Assembly: GCA_964017185.1 (NCBI GenBank)
Contig: OZ024874.1
Coordinates: 51,612,856 to 51,676,855, forward strand
Direction: 5' to 3'
DNA from: Rugalucina vietnamica
Taxonomy: Eukaryota > Mollusca > Bivalvia > Lucinida > Lucinidae
Length of the DNA: 64,000 nt
Positions 55,201 to 64,000 of this stretch are shown here, piece by piece. The first letter of the stretch is position 1; each line of letters opens with the position of its first letter. The notes below the pieces were generated by a model. It made no database searches and was not told the DNA's origin. It saw nothing but the letters and a program-made list of their open reading frames with translations. Both the position numbers and the translations under genes were made by a program.

Positions 55201-56180
55201 GAGCCAAACATACGGCTTCTGCGATTCCTGAAAAATGTTTAAAGGCCAGTTGGCATTTTTAGTTCAAATGTTAACAACATATTGCACATATGGCCATTTC
55301 ATATAACATTTTGCGCAAAAAATGGCTCATTTAATGAATGTCACCACTCTACAAACAGTTTTACCCTTGTAAAACTAACCACACTGAAGTTTGCCTATGA
55401 CCATACTGTAATGGTGGTTAAGATGCGAGTTTTACTAAGTGATACTTGCTAAGACATTTTTGATGTTTTTGTTTTTCATTTGTTAGCTGTGTTATTGTAC
55501 ACTCTCGTAAATAATTTATTGCGGCAAAAGCAGAAACAGAGACAATTTTCTACACAATAAAATGTTTGTCAAAGAGAGTTCCCTGCTTCATATGATTACT
55601 TAGGATAGCCAACGGCAATTATTTTTAAAGTAGCCTTCGTTGGCTTTCCATTCACCTAATCATTAATGATACCGTTCCTCCAATACGTTCGGTCTCTTTT
55701 GCCTGAAACATGTAACACTATTCCATTTCATCTCGTTATATTTTGTAAAAGAATCGTTGCAGCCTAAAGCCACGTTTCAGGCTAAAACAGGATAAATTAA
55801 TGAAGTAAAATCACATAAAATAAAAATAATAACTCACCTGAATATAAATTTGCCGTAATTAATATAACCGAACATGTTAAAATCCAAAACGTTAATGTCC
55901 AAGACATATTGTAAGCACCGTTTTGAATAAATACTATCCCTTTCTTATAAGTGTTTCATGCTCTAGAGTTCTTACGGATATGAATATTTCTGACAGTATC
56001 ATGTATGGTACTCACAGCATCTTCAATATCGAAGATATTCTTAACAGCAGTTCATTTAAAGTAACACTGTCTCCAATGTTGAATGATAGTGCCAGGAAAC
56101 AATATCAGTTGACAGTGAAGTAAACTTGTAATTTCAAACCAAAGCACGTGCATCGATTCTACAATAGGTGTTGCAAAATG
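52300..56180 (+). repeat. Segmental block, copy delta (short)
   Basis: 52680-52745 matches 29310-29370 and 44410-44465. 52975-53250 matches 46590-46830. 54650-54890 loosely matches 46860-47130. 55830-56150 matches 33160-33720. Confidence 0.65.
55838..55907 (-). CDS. Signal-peptide exon, paralogue delta
   Basis: Reads MSWTLTFWILTCSVILITAN ending at LYS, then consensus donor TTCAG|GTGAGT (55838/55837). It is the best preserved of three copies; compare 33196-33265 and 47259-47328. Upstream sequence (55908-56150), which would be 5' UTR and promoter, is also shared with the other copies. The mature protein and later exons are not identified. Confidence 0.55.
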
Positions 56181-56398
56181 GTAGGTATAAGAAAACCAAC
56201 AACACAAACACAATAGGCGAAACCAAAGCCGCAGAGCAGCTGTTCAGTGCCTTTGTTTTTGCTTCATGGATAGTACAATCCCTTTTCATATTGAATCCGA
56301 AATTTCAAGCTTCTAGCCGGCTTCTGTGACTGTACAGCCTGGTTTGTGTCGGACCTGGTCGGAAACACATATTGTTGGGTTTCTCATGCAAAGGCTCA
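56180..56398. mobile_element. MITE K, copy 4, decayed
   Basis: GAAAACCAACAACA...CAATAGGCGAAACCAAAGC, a collapsed hairpin (GCAGAGCAGCTGTTCAGTGCC), then GTGTCGGACCTGGTCGGAAA and TTTCTCATGCAAAGGCTCA. Confidence 0.8.
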
Positions 56399-56466
56399 TT
56401 TATGTGACTATTGTGTTGCGTCGAGACCCATACACCCTGAAGACAATAAATGGAAAACATTACCCT

Positions 56467-56521
56467 GTTTTTTTTTTCTTTCTCTCTTTCTTTCTTTCTT
56501 TCTTTCTTTCTTGTTCTTTCT
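56467..56521 (+). repeat. (TTTC)n microsatellite
   Basis: T-run followed by TTTC units. It explains the phenylalanine-rich frames here. Confidence 0.95.
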
Positions 56522-56718
56522 ACTTCTTCTGTAAAATGTGCTTCTTCTTTAACTTTGGTAAAATATGTGATCGCAAATAAGCTGCAATTTGCAGTTTTCT
56601 CAACGAAACCGCGATATGCCCCTCTTCCTTCTCATTTATATGTTCACTGCTATCAAAAGAACTCATTTTTACTTACGGTACCAATTTTTTTTTTTTAGTC
56701 CCTGTCCCACGGAGACCG

Positions 56719-56791
56719 ACATTAATGAGGAACAACAAATATCCAAAGTTATTTTAATAATTTTAGGGCGTGTGTTGTTCCTCATTATTGT
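56719..56791. repeat. Inverted repeat, 20-bp arms
   Basis: GACATTAATGAGGAACAACA pairs with TGTTGTTCCTCATTATTGTC across 33 bases. Confidence 0.8.
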
Positions 56792-57288
56792 CAGTCACAC
56801 ACCTGGTAGCCTTTGGTATTAAATGAATTTAATACATGGTCTTGAAATTTTGCATACTGGAATAAAACAGCTTTGACTTGTTCTCATGAAATTAAATAAC
56901 TAGATGTGAAAATACAGCTAAATAGTTCGTGTTAATGCAAAACTATTGTCGCTAGCTAATTTTAACGTCGCGCCACCCGTAGGCGTGACCTAAGTCATGT
57001 GATTTTTCAATGTATTTATCGGGAACTGAAAAACACCAAGACTGACACTTTCATCGAAAGCTATACAAGATATTGACCACCTCAACCGATTTCATTGCAA
57101 ACCTTTTGTCTTGTAAACGTCATGTCATTATTCGCGTGATTTAATTTCCATCGATTTGTTCCTTATCAGATTGCAGTTTCGCGATATATTGAAAATGATA
57201 AACACTTCTGAGACACGTGTGTAACAGACAGGTAAAGTGCAACAATATCGAAAGGTGGAGCTATACTCATCAAATAACTCATACATGT

Positions 57289-57324
57289 ACCTACCTACCT
57301 ACCTACCTACCTACCTACCTACCT
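57289..57324 (+). repeat. (CTAC)n microsatellite
   Basis: About nine tandem CTAC units. Confidence 0.97.
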
Positions 57325-57399
57325 AATGCATGTTGTTACCATGTTTTGAGGGCCCCAATGAAAGTTTACCAGATGCATGTAGACAAACTCAATGGTAAA

Positions 57400-57500
57400 A
57401 GTAGGCAATGACCTGGTTTGGCGCGATAAGAAAGAAACTCCCACTCCGAAAACCGATGTGGGGAAAAACTAAATAACAATCAGGTACTTATTAGTCGGAA
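57400..57500 (-). mobile_element. Retroelement V 3'-end fragment
   Basis: The complement of CACATCGGTTTTCGGAGTGGG with GTACCTGATTGTTATTTAG matches 62790-62850. Confidence 0.6.
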
Positions 57501-57564
57501 AGCAACGGAGCCGCGCAAGAATATTATCAAACATTGGTAATCAAGAGAAACGTTCGAAATTTTT

Positions 57565-57993
57565 ATGGTCTTTCTTGAATCGACAGACCATCACCTTTCT
57601 TTCCACAATTCAAAGTCATGTTGTGATAGCTTTGCAAAGCTAAAAAGTATCAAAGTAACTTTACAACATATCATCGCATCTATTTATCATAATAAAACGT
57701 CGATTCAAGCCCCTAAATGCATCGAAATGCACCATTCAAAAAACTGGAAATGGCTGTCGAAACAAAGCTCATCTTTGATTGTAAATATCTCAGCGTGTGA
57801 AATTGCTCCTATTGGCTCACCCAGGTCATTAAAAAGTTCAGGGTATCTGCCTTCAAACGATACCAAGGGTTCTGGGCCAGGCTCTGGGGGATTTTTATGT
57901 TCCAGTATTTACGAAAGGACCCCTCTAAAAATGGAACTCTTTTCAAAATGGCAACGAGAGTCAGGCGAAAAACTCAACAAGCCTCCCGCTTGA
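57565..57993 (+). other. 142-codon open frame of unknown status
   Basis: Unrecognised. It is Ser/Lys-rich with a GSGPGSGGF patch near residue 105 and no signal, membrane segment or domain. The opposite strand is also partly open, and it abuts a retroelement end, so a chance frame in a repeat is likely. Confidence 0.15.
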
Positions 57994-57999
57994 GTACAG

Positions 58000-59344
58000 C
58001 TATTTCCCTCCCTGCAAACAGAAAGGCAATAAATCAAAACACTTTAAAATGATGTGTTACCTTATTTGTTTTACTTTAATCCAAATGTACAACACGTTTG
58101 CTGTTTAAAACACCATTAAATCCACACAGTTCCATGTTTTGTTTTTGGTTTCATTTCTTGGAATTGACTGACGTAATCAATAAACGTCACAGGTTTTGCG
58201 CCCCAGATATCGATTGTGTATTTATTCGCTTATAAGTTAGCAATTATACTAAATCCAATTGTATTTGGCGAATGTCCACCCAAAAAATCACTCAAAAGAA
58301 TCACTATACACTTCTCAGTTTCATTTAGGTATGCGCTTCACGTGGACGGGCACCTGCTAATTAATTGACAGATTAATGGGCGCGCGGACGAGGATATGTG
58401 GAAGGTGTTGTGTATATGTATGATAATTTAAAAAAAAATGGATTGAAATACTAAAGGGGCTATTGAAGGGTGTTTAGATTTACACATGGTAGAGGGATAG
58501 GCCAATGAATTTGGAGTTTCCGAGAACTTTCAAGGGAGTCTGAACCCCACCCCCATCCCCTTTCAAACATCTTGAGCAATCCCCGGAGTGTACTCCCATA
58601 TTAAAGCAGTACGGGTATGTGCCGCAAAAAAGCCCCCCTTTTTGAGATTTATTAGCTCCAAAAGCACCCACTTTTTCTGAATGCACCCATTTTTCCCACT
58701 TCGATCAGCTCTAAAGGTACAACTTTACCGTTCTTTCTTTTCAACTCTGAAAGCACCCATTTTTTTCAGTTTTATCAGCTCCGTAAGCCCCCCCCCCCTT
58801 TTTTTTGTTTAACCTAGGGCGACACATATATACCAATTTTATATGTGGGTACCCCCACCCCCGGGCCTCTATGATTGACAAGAAGGAAATCGACCGGCAT
58901 TTACACATTCGTCTCCTATGGTTAACAGTAGATAACAGAAAAAAACAGCTGTTGAATGAAGGGTGCTGGGCAAAATATGATATTTCTTGTGACTCCATTG
59001 CCATAGAAATGAGCAGATATTTTACCTTGGATTTTTCCCCAAGCATGAGTCGGGGTGAATGAAAACTTAGAAGGTTGCCTTGGGATATTAAGCAGGGATT
59101 TTACTGAAATGTGTGTCCCTGTAGTGCAGAGTTGTAAGTCGTAGGAGTGACCAAGGCTAGTTGATGCATGGGGTAGGTTGATGCAGTTTCAATAAATCGT
59201 CAACGAGGTTATCTAAGACATCAGAAGTACAAAATAAAGTTGTCCTTTGCTTAATACAATCTTTTCCGGAAGTTTGGTGGGGTTTTAAGAACAAATACGA
59301 AAATTGTATCAACCTGCTCCGATCTGATGAAATGTCTGTATAAT
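58000..59344. other. No recognisable feature
   Basis: Non-coding, with C/T-rich patches near 58545-58560 and 58790-58806. Opposed frames at 58741-59062 have no domain. Confidence 0.35.
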
Positions 59345-59465
59345 ATAATTATATTCATTAACCCCATGTTTATGTTATGAAACTGGGTTATACGGGGTAT
59401 TCAATTTTTTTTTCTAATCCAAAACATAGGTTGTGGGTACTCGGCGAGACGATTTGAACGTGTAC
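59345..59465. mobile_element. MITE C, left-half fragment
   Basis: CCCCATGTTTATGTTATGAA, GGGTTATACGGGGTATTC and AACATAGGTTGTGGGTACTC are present. The right half is missing. Confidence 0.65.
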
Positions 59466-59612
59466 ACTATACTAAGAAAATATATCGTAAGCTGAGAGAG
59501 CAGCTAATTCACTGTAGGCGGCCGCTCAGCTACCCAAACTTAACTGAAAATATGAAATGAAAATAAAATTGAGATCCTTTAAGAGCAGTGAGCATATTTA
59601 TGAGAAAGTGAT

Positions 59613-59656
59613 GGGCCATACCGCGGTTTCGGCTATTCAAGCCTCTTCAGTGACCC
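59613..59656 (-). ncRNA. Hammerhead ribozyme, type I, copy 1
   Basis: Minus strand in order: stem I 5' GGGTCA, core CTGAAGA, stem II GGCT-(TGAAT)-AGCC, core GAAA, very short stem III ACC-GC-GGT, cleavage nucleotide A (GTA site, at 59619), and stem I 3' TGGCCC. Stem I has six pairs including one G-U. All invariant core positions are present (CUGANGA, GAAA, UH). The short stem III is typical of retroelement hammerheads, which work better as dimers. Confidence 0.88.
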
Positions 59657-59965
59657 TTTAGATCTGGCAACATGGAGCCAAAGAGAATTTCTGTAATTTT
59701 GTAATTTTCAACAGGGTAGTCGATTCAAAGACTAATATAATCAAAAATGGGGACGTTGGTTAGAAAACGAATCTAAACCGATAATAATTTTCTGATTTCT
59801 CAAAATACCCTCTCTGATCTCAAAGGACCAAAAGGAAAATATAATCTGCACTATGGATGAGACTTTTTCGTTCCGCCACACGGCACAACACCAGCTGCAG
59901 TAATAGCAAATAAAAATAAAACTGAGATCCTTTAAGAGCAGTGAGCATATTTATGAGAAAGTGAT

Positions 59966-60016
59966 GGGCCAAACCGCGGTTTCGGCTATTCAAGCCTCTT
60001 CAGTCTTCAGTAACCC
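59966..60016 (-). ncRNA. Hammerhead ribozyme, copy 2, with a 7-nt core duplication
   Basis: Same stems II and III, cleavage site GTT, stem I GGGTTA/TGGCCC. The core CTGAAGA is duplicated in tandem (59997-60003 and 60004-60010), which pushes stem I seven bases away and should disturb folding. Confidence 0.8.
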
Positions 60017-60111
60017 TCTAGATCTGGCAACATGGAGCCAAAGAGAATTACTGTAATTTTGTAACTTTTAACAGGGTAGTCGATTCAAAGACTAATATAA
60101 TCAAAATGGAG

Positions 60112-60246
60112 CCGAGGCGGTTCTAACGTGTACACACAATCCATATTTTGGAGCAAAAATAAGAAAAATAGGTATACCCCTACATACCCCAGTTTTGCTT
60201 TATAAAAGTGGGGTTCAAGGGGGTATATATTACACGGACATGTTTT
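60112..60246. mobile_element. MITE C, right-half fragment
   Basis: CGAGGCGGTTCTAACGTGTAC, ACAATCCATATTTTGGAGC, AGGTATACCCCTACATACCCC and CACGGACATGTTTTC. Confidence 0.7.
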
Positions 60247-61430
60247 CAGTGATTGGCGTGATGTCTTTCACTTTCAACAATGGTCAGTCCTTTACGAAGC
60301 CCGAAATGTGTTGACATACATTTGTATTGTAAAACAGAACTAATAATGTGCAAAAGAATTTTTTTAAAACTGCGAAAGAATACGAGACACTCGCACGGAA
60401 TACAGATACATGTACGTGTTTTAAAAACTTTAACTAACAACTTGAACATAAAAATTCGAAGTACATGACCTTGACCTCAGAGTCACTGATGTTGGCTCTG
60501 ATGGTACAGCATACAACGTAAGACCAATATCATGCATAGGGCTGCTAGATCCGTTTACATGGTCCATAAATATACAGTAACTGCTCTTAAACTTTTAACC
60601 AAAATCTTTAAAGAAAGTTTAGAAGTCCATGAGCTTGACCTGAATGAAACACAGGTAGGTCGGGAATATTACAACCAAAATAACATAAATTCTGGGATAC
60701 AAATGTCAATTTTAACATTGATTTCTCACACTTCAAGAAAGTTTGAAACAAAAACAGTTTATATTGTTAAATTTACATATTACCCGGTAGACTACACCTA
60801 ACATAATATTTGGTCTACCCTGTGTATATTCAAGGTTATTTAATCTTGAAATATTGCACACTTCGCACCCTCGTACACCATATGATACAATCAGTCAGCC
60901 AACGTTATGATCAGGCATTTCTATAATTGGCTTTGGTAGTGCTCATGGAACTGTTGGACAAGTTTTACTCAGCTATAGAAGCAAAATATTTCACCTTTTT
61001 GTTGTAATAGTAAACAACTCAACGTCACCAAAGTCAAAGTATCTAAGTAATATGGACAAAACAAGGAATGTGTGACTTCAAATTCAAAATGCAGCATCTG
61101 CAATGTCAATAGTTCAAAACACTCAATACTATGCTGCACGTCAATGTAATGACATCATATTTTCAAGATATATTCATACAAGACTTGTATTTCACATTTT
61201 CAAATAAGCAAATTGTGATGCTTATTGTGATGCTTATTGTGATAATAGTCGTTTTTGTCAGATATTTCTAGTTTTGTGTTTGTTGTATATATGGAGGAAC
61301 TTTTAATCTTGATGTCTACTCTGACTGTATGGGCTGTATGTTCGTACAGTTATTTAAGATAAACAGCATTGAGTGACATGTTTTACAATGGCGAGAGGAA
61401 ATCCCAAACTGTATGTATAAGCTTATTTAG
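60247..61430. other. No recognisable feature
   Basis: Non-coding. A small TGATGCTTATTG tandem occurs near 61215-61245. The 89-codon frame at 60532 has no domain. Confidence 0.35.
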
Positions 61431-61570
61431 CGTTGTAGTTCATCTCCTCTGTGGATAAGTAGGGTAGAATATTGTAGAACATAGTCCACATCAGTACAAT
61501 TTGTCTCCAGTATGGATTGGTAATAACTGGAAAGAACGCTATTCAGTGAAAGCGATTTTCCACAAGTCTC

Positions 61571-62272
61571 TTGTTGACTGAGTATCTCCAGTGGGATACT
61601 CAAATGTCTGGTAAGATAGCTTTTAATCAAATTTATCCATCTGAACTACAGTTGAACAAAGCCAATTTCTCGGATACCGAAGCCCCCTTTTTAGATCTAC
61701 ATCTTTCTGTTACAAATGGATTTGTTTCTTCTAAAATTTATGATAAGCGCGATGACTTTGATTTTGATATAGTAAATTTTCCGTTTTTGGATGGTGACGT
61801 TCCTCGTCGTGCTTCTTATGGTGTATACATTTCGCAACTTATTAGGTTTACTAGAGTCTGCAATCATGTTACAGACTTCAACGCTCGAAATAAATGTTTA
61901 ACGGCAAAACTTCTCCAACAGGGCTATCGGTATCATAAACTTCGAAAAACCTTTTCTAAATTTTATCGTAGACACTATGAATTGATTTCCAAATATAATG
62001 TTGGGTTAAAGACGCTTTTAAGTGAGGGTCTTTCGGAACCAGAATTTTATGGTGACTTGGTTTACAAATTTAAGAAACTTATAGGAAGTAATGATTTTTC
62101 TTTTCAGTTTGGAAAGATCATGACACGTTACAGACGTATAGGTTATAACTTGAATGTTATGCGACAGTCTGCATGCTTAGTTTTTAACCCAATCACGGTT
62201 GATAACTATGCTGCCTTCTTTAATTGCACGCCGGTGGGTCGGGCGTCAGACTCTATGATGGCCCCGACTTAA
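61571..62272 (+). CDS. Retroelement V, reverse-transcriptase C-terminal part
   Basis: In-frame homology begins near IYPSELQLNKANFSDTEAP. Key motifs are PFLDLHLSV, KIYDKRDDFDFDIVNFPFLD, SYGVYISQLIRFTRVCNHV and GYRYHKLRKTFSKFYRRHYE, ending FFNCTPVGRASDS. This is the region after the palm of an invertebrate reverse transcriptase family in which SKIYDKRDDF and YGVYISQLIR are hallmarks. The catalytic YxDD lies upstream and is missing, so the copy is 5'-truncated. A 600-bp 3' region follows to 62893. Placement with Penelope-like elements is inferred from the tandem 3' units elsewhere. It sits inside the zinc-finger remnants. Confidence 0.82.
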   Translation: MLTEYLQWDTQMSGKIAFNQIYPSELQLNKANFSDTEAPFLDLHLSVTNGFVSSKIYDKRDDFDFDIVNFPFLDGDVPRRASYGVYISQLIRFTRVCNHVTDFNARNKCLTAKLLQQGYRYHKLRKTFSKFYRRHYELISKYNVGLKTLLSEGLSEPEFYGDLVYKFKKLIGSNDFSFQFGKIMTRYRRIGYNLNVMRQSACLVFNPITVDNYAAFFNCTPVGRASDSMMAPT

Positions 62273-62893
62273 AGCTATTCATTTTAGTTGGTTGGGGCCG
62301 GAGCTCCTTGTCTGTTGCTTGGCCCACCGGGGTCCAACTGATGTTTTTCTTTAGCTCCGGAGTTAGTAAGTTATTTGGCGCCCAGGGATCTCCATCGTCG
62401 GGCAGCTTACTGAATCTGTGAGTCCTGGTTTTTGATTCATCAGGATGTTTATCATGATTTATTTGTTAGTTCTTGATGATTCATTTACTAGTTAGAGATT
62501 CACCACGAGGACCAAAGAACTAACTAAATGTTATGAACCACTGCAGAAGCTGAGGGTGAGGTTACGGCCGTGTAAAATCGATTAAAACCCGCCAGTAACT
62601 TTGTGTAACTGATCGTTCCAAGTCGATACTTCTGTGGTGGTTCATTTTGTTTTATGTCTTGGTGTTTAAAATATTTTTGTGCTGTTGGCGCCTTATGTAT
62701 GTTTGCATATTTTTAGTTAAGTTAAGATAACTGAGTGGCCACCTATTGGGAAAATAGCTGCTCATTCGGCTTACGAAATGTTTTCATGGTATATGTACCT
62801 GATTGTTAGTTTGGTTTTTTCCCACCTCGGTTTTTGGAGTGGGAGTCTTTTTCTGATTGCGCCTTTTCCTGATCTTTGCCTACTTGTACTTTT
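62273..62893 (+). mobile_element. Retroelement V 3' region
   Basis: It holds GGCGCCCAGGGATCTCCATC, TTCACCACGAGGACC, ACTGAGTGGCCACCTATTGG and CCTACTTGTACTTTTTT in order. Fragments of it recur at 14645, 20009, 35490-38140, 44680-46360, 48657 and 57400. Confidence 0.85.
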
Positions 62894-63165
62894 TTACGAG
62901 AATTCACCGCATCTTTCACAGCGTGAATACACATATGGCTAGTATTTTTTTTTTTCGATAAAACGAATTACATTGCGTTTCACAGTGATGAGTGTTGTAA
63001 TGAGGGTCACTTCCAATATAAATAAGCACATGTCTACTAAGGTCAGTTTTCTGTGAATATCCTTACATTTTTATTAAGTGGTTTATATGCAGTGTGTCAT
63101 ATGTCTACTTAGATGGCTTGACTTTAAAACTGATTAACTAATAGTGTGTCAACGGTAATGTTTAA

Positions 63166-63353
63166 CCCATATTTGACGATTTTTCCATCATTATCAATTG
63201 AGTGAGTCCACTTTCATTTTTAGGGGTGTTAGGAGTGATTTTTTAATTTTTATCTTATTTTTCGATGAAATTTCTATAAGCAAATAGAATAGCCCCAGAT
63301 GGGGCTATACTGTTTGCCTTTGTCCCACAAAAAGGACGCCATGCTTATATGAG
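63166..63353. mobile_element. piggyBac-like MITE D, copy 2
   Basis: CCCATATTTGACG at the left, GCTTATATGAG at the right, TTAA on both sides (63162-63165, 63354-63357). It is inverted relative to the copy at 33393. Confidence 0.92.
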
Positions 63354-63590
63354 TTAAATCCAGCCTTAACAGCCTTGTGTCTGGACAGATTGCTTATGTG
63401 GTAAAACAGTTTACCACAAATTTCACATCGATGAGATTTATCTCAAGGATGAATAAGCATATAATGTGTATATAATTATCATATGACTCTTCAATGAAAA
63501 ATGTTTCATCACAAATTTTACAGTGGTTATACAGTACATACAATCTCCCTTTGAATGTTTACTCTTCCAAAGGATCACACCTTTTTATTT

Positions 63591-63779
63591 TTATCGAACT
63601 TTGTGAACACCCATATGTCTAGAAAGAATGCTTGACTGAGTAAACGATTTACCACAAATTTCACAGTGATAAGGTTTATGTCCAGTGTGAATATTTATAT
63701 GTCTAGTAAGATCTTTTTTCTCTGAAAACGATTTATCACAAGTCTCACAGTGATGTGGTTTATGCCCAGTGTGGATTCT
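63591..63779 (-). CDS. Two C-terminal C2H2 zinc fingers
   Basis: The frame reads RIHTGHKPHHCETCDKSFSE, then DLTRHINIHTGHKPYHCEIC and GKSFTQSSILSRHMGVHKVR to a stop at 63591-63593. Both fingers have intact CxxC and HxxxH ligands and TG-KP linkers, as in DNA-binding Kruppel-type proteins. The 5' side is cut at 63780 by MITE C, so upstream fingers lie beyond it or are lost. It could still be a terminal exon. Confidence 0.8.
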   Translation of the reverse strand, partial: RIHTGHKPHHCETCDKSFSEKKDLTRHINIHTGHKPYHCEICGKSFTQSSILSRHMGVHKVR

Positions 63780-63784
63780 AAAAC

Positions 63785-63981
63785 ATTACGAAAACATGCC
63801 CATGCAATAACAGAGATTTTTTGAGCTTTAAAAATTAAAAAATTTCAGCTGAAAAATTTTGATGTTTTTCTTAATCAATGTTTTGAACAAACATATTAAA
63901 ATTATCAAAACATTTCTAATGAAATTTTCAATTTTAATGCTGAAAAAATCTCTGCATATTGCATGGGCATGTTTTCGTAAT
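63785..63981. mobile_element. MITE C, full-ended copy
   Basis: ATTACGAAAACATGCCCATG and its complement form clean inverted ends. The centre is a reduced hairpin. It interrupts the zinc-finger frame. Confidence 0.92.
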
Positions 63982-64000
63982 GATGCATTCTCTGTGTAAT

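Larger units (their letters stand above)
59560..60109 (-). mobile_element. Hammerhead-bearing tandem unit (retrozyme or Penelope-type pseudo-LTR pair)
   Basis: Direct repeats at about 59560-59750 and 59912-60109 (roughly 190-198 bp) flank 161 bp. Both contain a type I hammerhead on the minus strand. The monomer between cleavage sites is about 353 nt, the size range of animal retrozymes. A Penelope-like pseudo-LTR pair is the alternative. No coding sequence is present in the monomer. Confidence 0.85.
61430..63779 (-). pseudogene. C2H2 zinc-finger locus, disrupted
   Basis: Minus-strand finger remnants occur at 61430-61600 (ETCGKSLSLNSVLSSYYQSI), 62900-63120, 63362-63470 (HRCEICGKLFYHISNLSRH) and 63480-63540, with intact fingers at 63591-63779. 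They are separated by retroelement V (about 61600-62893) and MITE D (63166-63353). The spacing suggests one multi-finger gene or array that decayed and took insertions. Confidence 0.65.

Noticed and set aside
62410-62460. Hammerhead ribozyme on the minus strand (CTGATGA in the retroelement V 3' region)
   Set aside because: CTGATGA is followed by ATCAAAAAC with no stem II and no GAAA core.

Overview
The window looks like gene-poor, AT-rich, repeat-dense nuclear DNA of an invertebrate animal, probably a bivalve or another lophotrochozoan. This rests on LINE, Penelope-like and Tc1/mariner remnants, C2H2 and MYND zinc-finger fragments, intron-type splice sites and an AATAAA signal. The species is not determinable by eye. 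No bacterial gene, rRNA gene or CRISPR array is present.

Layout. 1-13.3 kb holds five copies of one dispersed repeat, a 5'-truncated LINE reverse transcriptase with a MYND-finger 3' end behind it, two long foldback elements rich in CpG and CGTA words (1457-2817 and 8317-9017), and a 1044-residue LINE frame on the minus strand. 14.3-33.8 kb and 38.2-47.6 kb are divergent copies of one block, with a shorter copy at 52.3-56.2 kb. The copies differ by clean insertions of MITEs, so several elements can be delimited against an empty paralogous site. Three of the copies end in a 70-nt minus-strand exon encoding a signal peptide. The block at 20.9-24.2 kb carries a 3.3-kb foldback element whose centre is a 2-kb array built on the palindrome GGATATCC.

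The most unusual elements are small. A complete 605-bp LTR element at 34134-34738 has two 255-bp LTRs, a perfect tRNA-Pro primer binding site, a purine tract and a 5-bp target duplication, and each LTR contains a tRNA-like Pol III unit. A tandem pair at 59.56-60.11 kb carries hammerhead ribozymes about 353 nt apart. Near-identical tandem tRNA-derived units lie at 49.6-50.2 kb, next to a perfect 39-bp inverted repeat.

The right end (61.4-63.8 kb) is a minus-strand C2H2 zinc-finger locus broken up by a retroelement and two MITEs. No complete host gene is present. Most long open frames are transposon-derived or chance frames inside repeats.
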